Shown here one piece after another: positions 25,142 to 33,214 of a DNA stretch of 64,000 nt. The position numbers were made by a program, and so were the translations under genes. The stretch lies in the NCBI RefSeq assembly GCF_022811845.1, contig NZ_CP064266.1, positions 62,001 through 126,000 on the forward strand. The letters are read 5' to 3'. Positions within the stretch are counted from its first letter, which is position 1. Every line of letters begins with the position of its first letter. The notes beneath the pieces were generated by a model, which was given only the letters and a program-made list of their open reading frames with translations, was not told where the DNA came from and made no database searches. The DNA is from Bacillus pseudomycoides (lineage in GTDB: Bacteria; Bacillota; Bacilli; Bacillales; Bacillaceae_G).

Positions 25142-26209
25142 ATGTTTCATAAAGCTTTATGGATACGTAACTATAAACAAGGAAAATATGTGATTTGGCT
25201 CTTTTGGCTAAGCACTTTATATTCCTTACCATATAAATATTATACGAGCGCACAGCACACGGCCGAGTATTTACGCAGCACAACAGATACTTATTATGGA
25301 TATCATTTACAAGGAGCTGACGCTATACTATTTCCAGCTCTTCTATTAATGGGATTAGCTATTCTCTTAATAGGCTGGGAACGAAATAATCAAACAATCG
25401 ATTTTCTTTGGTCTATGCCCTTTAAACGGTCACACTTATTTTTATCGAAATGGTTACTAGGCATTGTTCATATTTTGAGTGCCCTTAGCCTTAGTTGGCT
25501 TCTTATGTATATCATCTATAGGAACACGATACATGCTCAGTATCAAACTTTTTCACCATTTCATGTATACTTTGCTTATACAATTATTACGCTAATTGCA
25601 GTCTATACGTTCACGCTCTTTATTGGAACGATTACAGGAAATGTGATTTCACAAAGTGTTTTAAGTTATATTATCATTATTTTTCCTTTATATATCTTTA
25701 TGCTTCTATTCCCTTTTTTTACATTACATGTAGATTTATCGCCAAAGGAATCCGATTATACTTATTCTAAATATGCAACTTATACAGAAAATACAAGTAT
25801 TGTAGCTCCTCTTAATCAGTTTCGTATTAACTACAATTATGATCCACAGAGAGAAACTTTTGAAGATGAATTCGGAAACATACAGGCAGGGCCTACTTAT
25901 CATCACATCCCGTCTACTTGGACATTGTTAAGCCCTGCTATCTATATACTTATTTTTCTTCCGTTAGGATCTTATTTATATACGCGTGCTCCAAATGAGC
26001 ATAACGGAAAGATATTGTTATATCCAAAACTGCATAAGTATTTCTTAATCTGTACTTCTATTTGTTTTGGACTTCTTGGTGGTACTGTTTTTATTGATGG
26101 TAGTAATTCTTTACGTCTTTACTATATTTATTTTATAGGGTCTGGCATACTGACATATGCTATTTTACGCCGCCTGTTAAAACACAAACTTTCTTTACAT
26201 GCAAAATAA
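25142..26209 (+). CDS. ABC transporter permease, copy 2
   Basis: 355 residues, a paralogue of the preceding permease. It starts MFHKALWIRNYKQGKY, with MPFKRSHLFLSKWLLG and RAPNEHNGKILL at the same relative positions. Similarity is highest at the ends and in the cytoplasmic loop; the extracytoplasmic loop differs, as expected if the pair works as a heterodimer. Start has an AGGTGTGATAC site. Last gene of the operon. Confidence 0.88.
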   Translation: MFHKALWIRNYKQGKYVIWLFWLSTLYSLPYKYYTSAQHTAEYLRSTTDTYYGYHLQGADAILFPALLLMGLAILLIGWERNNQTIDFLWSMPFKRSHLFLSKWLLGIVHILSALSLSWLLMYIIYRNTIHAQYQTFSPFHVYFAYTIITLIAVYTFTLFIGTITGNVISQSVLSYIIIIFPLYIFMLLFPFFTLHVDLSPKESDYTYSKYATYTENTSIVAPLNQFRINYNYDPQRETFEDEFGNIQAGPTYHHIPSTWTLLSPAIYILIFLPLGSYLYTRAPNEHNGKILLYPKLHKYFLICTSICFGLLGGTVFIDGSNSLRLYYIYFIGSGILTYAILRRLLKHKLSLHAK

Positions 26210-26234
26210 CCTCCTTACCCCAAGGAGGTTATTT
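26204..26234. terminator. Terminator between the ABC operon and a secreted protein gene
   Basis: AAATAACCTCCTT and AAGGAGGTTATTT form a 13-bp stem with a five-base loop. It can act in both directions and overlaps the ends of both genes. Confidence 0.85.
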
Positions 26235-26774
26235 CACATTCTCTCTTCTTTTCCCATACTCCTTCTCTTCTTTCATTCCAAATCCATCGCCATTCTCTAT
26301 CATTTGATCTGTTGGAGCTACAATACTTTCTGCAATTCTCCAATCTCCTTGTTCTTGTACAAATACTTGAAGAAAGTAATTCATTCCATTTAATTGATAT
26401 AGATTTTCTTTTTTCACTTCATATCGAACAGCAACGTAATATACTTGAACATTTTTATTTTCAAATTTAGATACATATTGAGACAACCTTGGGATGTAAT
26501 GCGAAGCCTTTTCAAGTGAAAGCTGCTTTACTTTTACGAGAGAAGAATTGGTGACATTACGCAGCGTATCCTGCCCACGCATATTATTACTATGGTGAAA
26601 TAGAATTGTATTCTGCATAGAACGAACCCATAATTTTGAATATAGAGCAGGTTGATCATTCGCAATATAATGCAACTCTTTTTGCACCACTTGAATTGGT
26701 GTTTTTGCATAACTTAATGTGCTAGAGCATATAAAACTTCCAATAATAATTGCGAGTGAAACGATGTATTTCAT
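26229..26774 (-). CDS. Secreted protein of unknown function (181 aa)
   Basis: I do not recognise a family with confidence. A signal peptide (about 1-23, ending LSYAK) precedes a mature part of about 155 residues containing QVVQKELHYIANDQP and VYYVAVRYEVKKENLYQ, a pattern seen in small NTF2-like or DUF4829-type extracytoplasmic proteins. The C terminus is charged. It lies alone between the ABC operon and the MarR gene. Confidence 0.7.
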   Translation of the reverse strand: MKYIVSLAIIIGSFICSSTLSYAKTPIQVVQKELHYIANDQPALYSKLWVRSMQNTILFHHSNNMRGQDTLRNVTNSSLVKVKQLSLEKASHYIPRLSQYVSKFENKNVQVYYVAVRYEVKKENLYQLNGMNYFLQVFVQEQGDWRIAESIVAPTDQMIENGDGFGMKEEKEYGKRRENVK

Positions 26775-26834
26775 TATTTTCCCTCCGATACTTTTTACTT
26801 AAAGTATTGGAATTTCCAAATATTTTTATTCAAA

Positions 26835-26870
26835 AGAAAAAGGATAGGAAGGCGATGTGCCTCCTATCCT
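26835..26870 (-). terminator. marR-gene terminator
   Basis: On the minus strand GGATAGGAGGC pairs with GCCTTCCTATCC around a short loop, followed by TTTTTCTTTT. Confidence 0.9.
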
Positions 26871-26876
26871 CATTTA

Positions 26877-27329
26877 TTATAACACGCGACCAAATAGCTC
26901 TAATACCATCTCAACCTCTTGATCGCTCCACTCTTTAAACTTCTCTTTATAGTATTCTTTACGTACAGCTTCAAGTTTTTGTGTAACTTCTTTTCCATGT
27001 TCTGTAATTTCTAAATACACAATACGACGATCTGAATCAGAACGTTGTCTCGTTACAAATCCTTTTCGTACAAGGCGATCTGTTACTGCTGTAATATGGC
27101 TCGATGTTACATTAACTTCGCTAGCTATTTGCGAAGCCATTTGTGGGCTTTTCAAAAATAATGCACGCAATACAGCAAACTCATTATATGGCATATGCTC
27201 TGAAAAACGTGTATTAATATCATTTTGTAATAAACGTATCATCTTTCGAAATGATGTAGATAAATCTAAAATCAGCGCTTCCCTTTTTTCGTTCACTAGC
27301 CTCGACCCTTTTTCATCATATTTGTACAT
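26877..27329 (-). CDS. MarR-family transcriptional regulator
   Basis: 150 residues. The winged helix is at about 50-115: MASQIASEVNVTSSHITAVTDRL followed by the wing RQRSDSDRRIVYLEIT, the usual MarR D-x-R motif. Start MYKYDEKGS is the longest; a nearer Met is absent. It is divergent from a SIMPL protein gene. Target and ligand cannot be inferred. Confidence 0.9.
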   Translation of the reverse strand: MYKYDEKGSRLVNEKREALILDLSTSFRKMIRLLQNDINTRFSEHMPYNEFAVLRALFLKSPQMASQIASEVNVTSSHITAVTDRLVRKGFVTRQRSDSDRRIVYLEITEHGKEVTQKLEAVRKEYYKEKFKEWSDQEVEMVLELFGRVL

Positions 27330-27455
27330 ATTATAATCTATAAATACCTAAGTTGTATATGTTTTCTTTCCTTTTGATTCTCAATTATGTAACTTTTTAC
27401 ATACAATTTTCTCCCCCTTTTACTCATATACATATAAAAAGGATGGTGAGCAAAA

Positions 27456-28118
27456 ATGCAAGTTGGCATGAATCCTTATTCACCCGATGTCCGTAATGGA
27501 AAACAAGCAACGATTACTGTACAAGGAGAAGGCGTTATAAAAGCAAAACCAAATGTTGTTATATTAACAATTGGTATTCGAACAGATAATAAAGATGTCA
27601 AACAGGCACAAGAGGAAAATGCAATCCAATCTAATCAATTACTTGCTTCACTTAAACAAATTGGTATCACTGATAAAGATATAGAAACCATTTCCTACAC
27701 AATTACTCCCCAATATGAATACGTAAATGAAAAAGCATTATTACAAGGGTACCGAGTAGAACATTTGTATGAAATTACCGTTTTAAATGTACAGAAAGCT
27801 GGGGAAGTATATGATATAGCCGTTACAAATGGTGCAAATGTCGCAAGAGGACTGCGCTTTCGTATTTCCCATCCAAACGCGTATTACCAACAAGCACTCT
27901 TACAAGCAGTTCAGCACGCGCAAGAAAAAGCTCGCATCATTGCGAGTTCATATAATTTAAATATTAATCCTGTCCCGCTTTCACTCGTTGAAGAATCGGC
28001 ACAATTGCCGCGCGAATTTACGTCTCATGCTACTTTACAGGCACAAGCTGCTCCTCCAATTCAATCTGGGGAACTAGAAATTATCTCTACCGTTCGTGCC
28101 ATCTTCACTTATTTGTAA
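27456..28118 (+). CDS. SIMPL (DUF541) domain protein
   Basis: 220 residues with the SIMPL/DUF541 domain: ATITVQGEGVIKAKPNVVILTIGI at the start, then QYEYVNEKALLQGYRV, and a C-terminal strand EIISTVRAIFTYL. There is no signal peptide, unlike many homologues, so it may be cytoplasmic. Function of the family is not established; some members relate to oxidative stress or signalling. Start has AAGGATGGTGAG upstream. Confidence 0.82.
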   Translation: MQVGMNPYSPDVRNGKQATITVQGEGVIKAKPNVVILTIGIRTDNKDVKQAQEENAIQSNQLLASLKQIGITDKDIETISYTITPQYEYVNEKALLQGYRVEHLYEITVLNVQKAGEVYDIAVTNGANVARGLRFRISHPNAYYQQALLQAVQHAQEKARIIASSYNLNINPVPLSLVEESAQLPREFTSHATLQAQAAPPIQSGELEIISTVRAIFTYL

Positions 28119-28157
28119 CACCAATTAATCTTTAAGTAACCGTTCTCATTTTATTTA

Positions 28158-28220
28158 TTGTAAAAAGATTATGTTCTGATATAATAAAGGACGGTGAGCC
28201 CTTTACAAAAGGGATATCAC
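28158..28220 (+). promoter_or_regulatory. pbuO promoter and 5' leader hairpin
   Basis: TTGTAA (28158-28163) and TATAAT (28180-28185) are 16 bases apart. The transcript would begin with a hairpin: GTGA (28194-28197) pairs with TCAC (28217-28220) and CCCTTT (28199-28204) with AAAGGG (28208-28213). A five-codon frame (28236-28253, MKKKV) with its own GGGAGAGGG site ends one base before the permease ATG. I do not see the consensus of a purine riboswitch. Confidence 0.5.
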
Positions 28221-28254
28221 GGGTGGGAGAGGGATATGAAAAAGAAGGTTTAAC

Positions 28255-29544
28255 ATGAAAGGAATACTTGAAAGAACATTTAAATTAGACCTACACCACA
28301 CATCAACAAAACAAGAAATATTAGCTGGAGTCACTTCATTTTTCACAATCGTTTACATTATGATTGTCAATGCGTCTATTTTATCAGATGCCGGTATTCC
28401 GCTTGAAGCTGGAATTTTGGCAACTGTTTTTAGCTCATTTGTCGGATGTCTAATGATGGCATTTTGGGCAAATGCGCCTGCTATTCTTGTACCAGGTATG
28501 GGTGTAAATGCATTTTTCACGTACACAGCTGTGCATACGCTTGGATTAAGTTGGCAAGAGGCATTAGCAGCTGTCTTTATCGCTGGTATTATTTTTGCAA
28601 TCGCCGCGTTTACACCAATTGCTCGCACTTTGACTTTATCAATTCCAAAGTCATTAAAAGAAGCAATTACTGTCGGCATCGGTTTATTCTTAGCTTTCAT
28701 TGGATTGCAAAAAGGTGGTTTAGTCGTTTCGAATCCGAACACTGCAGTTGCATTAGGAAAATTAAGTAATCCTGTTGTTCTTGCAACACTACTTACCCTT
28801 ATCATAGCACTTGTCTTATTTATTCGTAACGTACGTGGAAACTTTTTATGGACGATTGCAATTGGAACGGGTATCGCGTGGATATTTGGTCTTGTTGATA
28901 CAAGCCAAGTAGGAAACAGCTCATTTTCATTCGCTAACTATGGAGATGTATTTGGAGCTATGTCATTTGGGAAACTTTCTTCCTTACCGTTTTGGATTGC
29001 AACATTCTCTTTAAGCATGGTGCTTATTTTTGAAAACATGGGGCTATTACACGGATTATTAGAAGATGATCGCAAATTCCCACGTGCTTATCAAGCAAAT
29101 GCAATTTCAGCAATGACATGTGGTCTATTCGGCACAAGCCCTACCGTTTCAACAGTAGAAAGTGCTGCAGGTATTGCCGCGGGAGGTAAAACAGGTCTGA
29201 CGTCTATCGTTACAGGGATGTTATTCTTTGCATCACTGTTTGCTCTTCCGTTTGTCAAATTAATTCCTGATAGCGCCATTGCACCAATCTTAATTATTAT
29301 TGGTGGTCTAATGATTACAAACATTCTACAAATCCCTCTAAATGACTTTTCAGAAGGGTTTCCAGCGTTTTTAATCATTGTTATGATTCCACTCACATAT
29401 AGCATCGCTGATGGTATTGCGTTCGGATTTATTGCTTATCCTATTTTAAAGGTTGCTCTTGGAAAGCATAAGGAAGTCGCACCGTCCATGTATATTATTA
29501 CATGCCTATTCTTAGCCATGTTTGTATTACACGCTATTGGTTAA
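28255..29544 (+). CDS. pbuO: Purine permease of the AzgA/PbuG/PbuO family
   Basis: 429 residues, 12-14 membrane segments, NCS2 superfamily. Typical blocks are AGVTSFFTIVYIMIVNA near the N terminus, PAILVPGMGVNAFFTYT, and GTSPTVSTVESAAGIAAGG in the substrate region. It imports guanine or hypoxanthine with protons; PbuG versus PbuO cannot be separated by eye. Its terminator has been split by the insertion sequence that follows. Confidence 0.87.
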   Translation: MKGILERTFKLDLHHTSTKQEILAGVTSFFTIVYIMIVNASILSDAGIPLEAGILATVFSSFVGCLMMAFWANAPAILVPGMGVNAFFTYTAVHTLGLSWQEALAAVFIAGIIFAIAAFTPIARTLTLSIPKSLKEAITVGIGLFLAFIGLQKGGLVVSNPNTAVALGKLSNPVVLATLLTLIIALVLFIRNVRGNFLWTIAIGTGIAWIFGLVDTSQVGNSSFSFANYGDVFGAMSFGKLSSLPFWIATFSLSMVLIFENMGLLHGLLEDDRKFPRAYQANAISAMTCGLFGTSPTVSTVESAAGIAAGGKTGLTSIVTGMLFFASLFALPFVKLIPDSAIAPILIIIGGLMITNILQIPLNDFSEGFPAFLIIVMIPLTYSIADGIAFGFIAYPILKVALGKHKEVAPSMYIITCLFLAMFVLHAIG

Positions 29545-29547
29545 GTA

Positions 29548-29560
29548 AAAAACGCCGAGA
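29548..29560. terminator. Left half of the pbuO/corA terminator, split by an IS
   Basis: AAAAAACGCCGAG here and CTCGGCGTTTTTT at 30869-30881 are exact complements. Without the insertion they would form a 13-bp hairpin with a tiny loop and T-runs on both strands, serving pbuO and corA. The insertion sequence sits in the loop. Confidence 0.85.
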
Positions 29561-29570
29561 ATCTGATATG

Positions 29571-29629
29571 ATCCCCCTATAGTAGACAGAAAAAAGAAAG
29601 CTTTATATCCTGTCTATTATAAGGGGGAT
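29571..29629 (+). promoter_or_regulatory. Hairpin at IS left end covering the orfA ribosome site
   Basis: ATCCCCCTATAGTAGACAG (29571-29589) pairs with 29610-29629 over 19 positions, with one G-U pair and one bulged A. The 3' arm includes AAGGGGGA, the ribosome site of orfA. RNA reading in from pbuO would fold and hide this site, while a transcript starting inside would not. Such protection against outside transcription is known for several insertion sequences. Confidence 0.7.
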
Positions 29630-29635
29630 TTTTTT

Positions 29636-29932
29636 ATGGGGAAAATTAAAAGAACATATGATGAAACATTTAAGAAAAAAGCTATAGATTTATATTTTAA
29701 AGAAAGCATGGGGTATACCCAAATAGGAAAAGAATTAGGCATTGATGAAAAAAACGTACGTAGATGGGTAAAACGTTTCAAAGAAGAGGGAATCAAAGGT
29801 TTAGAAGAAAAACGAGGAAAGGCTACTGGAGGAAAAAAAGGGAGACCTAGAAATTGTCCAAAGGAGCCTACAGAAAGAATCAAATACCTAGAAACAGAGA
29901 ATGAAATGCTAAAAAAGCTATTGGGAATGTAA
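29636..29932 (+). CDS. IS3-family OrfA (DNA-binding part of transposase)
   Basis: 98 residues. Helix-turn-helix at about 15-50 (YTQIGKELGIDEKNVRRWVKRF), then a leucine-zipper-like end (YLETENEMLKKLLGM). A slip heptamer A-AAA-AAG at 29911-29917, followed by an open -1 frame into OrfB, indicates programmed -1 frameshifting to make OrfAB, as in IS150. Confidence 0.93.
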   Translation: MGKIKRTYDETFKKKAIDLYFKESMGYTQIGKELGIDEKNVRRWVKRFKEEGIKGLEEKRGKATGGKKGRPRNCPKEPTERIKYLETENEMLKKLLGM

Positions 29933-29940
29933 AAGGTGGG

Positions 29941-30822
29941 ATGAAAGCTGTACCGGCATACAAAAAATATAAGGTGATACAAGAAATGTCCAAAGGTATG
30001 CGTTCAATACAACTACTATGTAAAATTGCGGAAGTATCTAGAAGCGGATACTACAAGTGGTTAAAAAGACAAAGCACCCCTTCTCCGAAGGAGATAGAAG
30101 ATGAAAAAATAAAGAAAAAAATTATGGAATGTTATAAACAAGTAAAGGGTATCTATGGATACCGAAGAATAACTGTGTGGTTAAGGATGAAACATGGGCT
30201 CATTGTAAATCATAAGCGAGTTCAAAGACTAATGAATAGGATGAAGCTTCAAGCGATTATCAGAAAAAAACGACCTTATTTTGTATCAAAAGAAGCATAT
30301 GTAGTCTCAAAGAATTATTTGAATCGAGATTTCAAAGCTGAACAACCAAATGAAAAATGGGTAACAGCTATTACGTATCTTATTTTCAATGGGAAAAAGC
30401 TATATCTGTCTGCCATAAAGGACCTTTATAATAATGAAATTGTGGCTTATCATGTTAGCCATCGTCATGATATACAGTTAGTTATTGATACGTTAAACAA
30501 GGCAAAAAAACAACGAAACGTGCAAGGGATTCTTTTGCATAGTGATCAGGGCTTCCAGTATACTTCACGCCAATATAATGATTTCCTAAAAAAACATAAG
30601 ATGAAAGCTAGTATCTCCAGAAAGGCGAATTGTTGGGACAATGCTTGTATGGAGAATTTCTTCAGTCATTTCAAAGCGGAGTGTTTTAATCTGAGTTCAT
30701 TTCGTTCAGTAGAAGAAGTTAAATTTGCCGTACATAAATATATTCATTTTTATAACTATCATCGTTTTCAGAAGAAATTAAAAAACCTGAGTCCATACGA
30801 ATATCGAATTCAGGCTTCTTAA
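29941..30822 (+). CDS. IS3-family OrfB, transposase with altered DDE site
   Basis: 293 residues with an N-terminal HTH_21 region (KGIYGYRRITVWL) and an rve integrase core from about 130. The catalytic triad should be D-D-E. The first position reads WVTAITYL (codon GCT) where the family has WVTDITY; the second D (LHSDQGFQYTS) and the E (DNACMENFFSHFKAE) are present. The enzyme is therefore predicted inactive. The frame is otherwise whole. It is normally made as OrfAB by frameshift. Confidence 0.92.
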   Translation: MKAVPAYKKYKVIQEMSKGMRSIQLLCKIAEVSRSGYYKWLKRQSTPSPKEIEDEKIKKKIMECYKQVKGIYGYRRITVWLRMKHGLIVNHKRVQRLMNRMKLQAIIRKKRPYFVSKEAYVVSKNYLNRDFKAEQPNEKWVTAITYLIFNGKKLYLSAIKDLYNNEIVAYHVSHRHDIQLVIDTLNKAKKQRNVQGILLHSDQGFQYTSRQYNDFLKKHKMKASISRKANCWDNACMENFFSHFKAECFNLSSFRSVEEVKFAVHKYIHFYNYHRFQKKLKNLSPYEYRIQAS

Positions 30823-30879
30823 CTATGCGTTTTAATTACTGTCTACTTGACAGGGGTCAGTACAATCCCTCGGCGTTTT

Positions 30880-31830
30880 TTACTTAAACCATCCTTTTTT
30901 ATAAAACCATACCATCATTCCCCCACCTATAAAGGCCATAATTGCTAAACAAATAAAATAACCATACTCCCACTTTAATTCTGGCATATTCTCAAAATTC
31001 ATCCCGTACACACCAACAATAAACGTTAATGGCATAAAAATCGTGGAGAACACCGTTAATGTTTTCATAATGTTGTTCATATGATGGGAGTTCAATGAAA
31101 AATAACTATCCCGAATATCCGCTGTTAATTCTCGACTTGCTTCAATCATTTCTGAAAGCTTCAGCAAATGATCATGAATATCTTTAAAATAAATTTCATG
31201 ATCGCTCACACCATAAAAACGAGTTGAGTTTAAAATACGATACAATAAATCACGCATCGGTATAATCGTACGTCTAAGCTTAGATAGGTCCGCCCGAATA
31301 TCGAATACTTCTTCTAGTACACTCCCTGCTGTATCCCCTGTTAAATTATCATCAATTGCATTTAAATGATCCTCAATATAGTAAACAGGTGCAAAGTAGT
31401 CATCCACAATTTGATCAATGATTGTATGTGCTACATGCAAGGGACTCTTTTTAATCCGTTTCCTCTCGCCAAGCGTTGTCCACACTCTTTCAATCGCATT
31501 ATTATGCGAAAAATGGAAAGAAACAATATAACGATCACTAACAAATAAATCAATCTCATGTGGTTCTAATCCCTCTTCTCCAAATGCATGGAGAACTAAA
31601 AAGTTATATCCATCGTAGAAATCTACTTTTGGCCTCTGTACATATTCTACACAATCTTCAATCGCAAGAGGATGGAACTTAAAATACTCTTGTAAAATGT
31701 ATGTATACTCTTCTTTTGTTGGCTTATATAAATCAAGCCAATACCATGCGATATCTTCTCGTCCCGTTTCTTCTAACGAAACATCATATAATACTTCATC
31801 TTCTTTCGTTACTGCACAAATTCTAATCAT
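30880..31830 (-). CDS. corA: CorA-type magnesium/cobalt transporter
   Basis: About 316 residues. A long soluble N-terminal domain and helical funnel precede two C-terminal membrane helices; the signature YGMNFENMPEL lies between them. It mediates Mg2+ (or Co2+/Ni2+) uptake as a pentamer. The frame extends to 31857, but ATG at 31830 with GGTGAAACT before it gives the family start MIRICAVTKED. Downstream, its terminator arm borders the IS. Confidence 0.92.
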   Translation of the reverse strand: MIRICAVTKEDEVLYDVSLEETGREDIAWYWLDLYKPTKEEYTYILQEYFKFHPLAIEDCVEYVQRPKVDFYDGYNFLVLHAFGEEGLEPHEIDLFVSDRYIVSFHFSHNNAIERVWTTLGERKRIKKSPLHVAHTIIDQIVDDYFAPVYYIEDHLNAIDDNLTGDTAGSVLEEVFDIRADLSKLRRTIIPMRDLLYRILNSTRFYGVSDHEIYFKDIHDHLLKLSEMIEASRELTADIRDSYFSLNSHHMNNIMKTLTVFSTIFMPLTFIVGVYGMNFENMPELKWEYGYFICLAIMAFIGGGMMVWFYKKGWFK

Positions 31831-31846
31831 AGTTTCACCCACTATT

Positions 31847-31899
31847 ATTATAAACAAAAAACAGTAAAAAAAGCCAAGGAGAAGACTCCTTAGCTTTTT
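31847..31899 (-). promoter_or_regulatory. pdp terminator with the corA promoter partly inside it
   Basis: On the minus strand AAAAAGCTAAGGAG pairs with CTCCTTGGCTTTTT (31868-31899), a terminator for deoB-punA-pdp. The -35-like TTGGCT (31871-31876) lies in its 3' arm, and TATAAT (31847-31852) follows after 18 bases, just before corA. The terminator is clear, the promoter plausible. Confidence 0.6.
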
Positions 31900-31902
31900 A
31901 GG

Positions 31903-33207
31903 TTATTTCGTTACAATGCCGTGCACGAGTTTCGGTGCATCAACATGTACTTGCTCTATTCTCATGTTCTCGTAAATTTTTGCTTTTACATCTTCTACAT
32001 TTTCGCGGTTTGCGTAAATTGTAACAAGTGAGTCACCTTTTTTCACGCTATCGCCTACTTTTTTACGAAGCATAAGTCCAACTGCTAAATCAATTTCAGA
32101 TTCTTTCGTTGCACGTCCCGCACCTAAAAGCATTGCTGCTGTTCCAATTTCATCTGCAACAATTTCAGATACGTATCCCTCTTCTTTTGCCTCTACCTCA
32201 ATTTTAAATTGTGCTTGCGGAAGCTTAGAAGGATCATCAACAACAGAAGCATCTCCACCTTGCGCTGCTAGGAACGTTTTAAATGCTTCTAACGCTTTTC
32301 CATTGTTCATTACTTCAATTAGTTTTTCACGCGCATCTTCTAAAGAAGAAGCTTTTCCAGCAAGGTATACCATTTGACTTCCAAGTGTTAAACATAGCTC
32401 TTCTAAGTCTTTTGGTCCTTTACCTTGCAATGTGTCGATTGCTTCTTTTACCTCTAATGCGTTACCGATTGCTTCACCAAGAGGTTGGCTCATATCTGAA
32501 ATAACTGCCATCGTTTTACGACCAACGTTATTACCGATGCGCACCATTGCTTCTGCTAAACGTTTTGCATCTTCATCTGTTTTCATAAATGCACCTGCAC
32601 CTGTTTTTACATCAAGCACAATTGCATCTGCACCGGCTGCAATTTTTTTACTCATAATAGAGCTTGCAATAAGTGGGATAGAGTTTACTGTCGCTGTTAC
32701 ATCGCGAAGCGCATATAACTTTTTATCAGCAGGTGTTAAATTTCCACTTTGTCCGATAACCGCAATTTTATTTTCATTTACAAGACGAATAAATTCGTCA
32801 TTTTCGATTTCCACATGGAATCCTGGCACCGCTTCTAATTTATCAATTGTACCACCTGTATGCCCTAAACCACGGCCAGACATTTTAGCAACTGGTACAT
32901 CTAAAGCAGCTACTAATGGACCTAATACAAGGGTAGTTGTATCACCAACACCACCTGTTGAATGCTTATCTACTTTTACCCCTTCAATCGCTGATAAGTC
33001 AATTGTATCGCCGCTATTCACCATTGCCATCGTTAAATCAGCACGCTCTTGATCATTCATATCTTGGAAGAAAATTGCCATTGCAAACGAACTCATTTGA
33101 TAATCTGGAATATCACCATTTGTATAGCCTTCTACAATAAAATTCACTTCTTCTGTCGTTAATGCATGTCCATCACGTTTTTTTGCAATTAGGTCCACCA
33201 TTCTCAT
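31903..33207 (-). CDS. pdp: Pyrimidine-nucleoside phosphorylase
   Basis: 434 residues of the thymidine/pyrimidine phosphorylase family. Phosphate site KHSTGGVGDTTTL, then KMSGRGLGHTGGTIDKLE and the signature-like SGNLTPADKKLYALRD. It splits uridine or thymidine with phosphate to base and (deoxy)ribose-1-P, which DeoB isomerises. Third gene of deoB-punA-pdp, eight bases after punA. Confidence 0.96.
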   Translation of the reverse strand: MRMVDLIAKKRDGHALTTEEVNFIVEGYTNGDIPDYQMSSFAMAIFFQDMNDQERADLTMAMVNSGDTIDLSAIEGVKVDKHSTGGVGDTTTLVLGPLVAALDVPVAKMSGRGLGHTGGTIDKLEAVPGFHVEIENDEFIRLVNENKIAVIGQSGNLTPADKKLYALRDVTATVNSIPLIASSIMSKKIAAGADAIVLDVKTGAGAFMKTDEDAKRLAEAMVRIGNNVGRKTMAVISDMSQPLGEAIGNALEVKEAIDTLQGKGPKDLEELCLTLGSQMVYLAGKASSLEDAREKLIEVMNNGKALEAFKTFLAAQGGDASVVDDPSKLPQAQFKIEVEAKEEGYVSEIVADEIGTAAMLLGAGRATKESEIDLAVGLMLRKKVGDSVKKGDSLVTIYANRENVEDVKAKIYENMRIEQVHVDAPKLVHGIVTK

Positions 33208-33214
33208 TGTGAAC

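Larger units (their letters stand above)
29561..30867 (+). mobile_element. IS3-family (IS150 group) insertion sequence with 3-bp target duplication
   Basis: The element runs 29564-30864 (1301 bp). Terminal inverted repeats of 26 bp match at 18 positions (left 29564-29589, right 30839-30864), starting TG and ending CA. The flanking ATC (29561-29563 and 30865-30867) is the target duplication. It encodes OrfA and OrfB in overlapping phases with an A6G slip site. Insertion into the terminator loop between pbuO and corA looks recent since both arms and the duplication are intact. The transposase carries an active-site change, so this copy is probably unable to move by itself. Confidence 0.93.

Noticed and set aside
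28186..28254. Purine riboswitch upstream of pbuO
   Set aside because: The three-way junction core and loop sequences of the purine aptamer are missing; only a simple hairpin is present.
32432..33052. 206-residue plus-strand ORF opposite pdp
   Set aside because: Antisense shadow of a clear pdp gene with low-complexity Ser/Thr composition.
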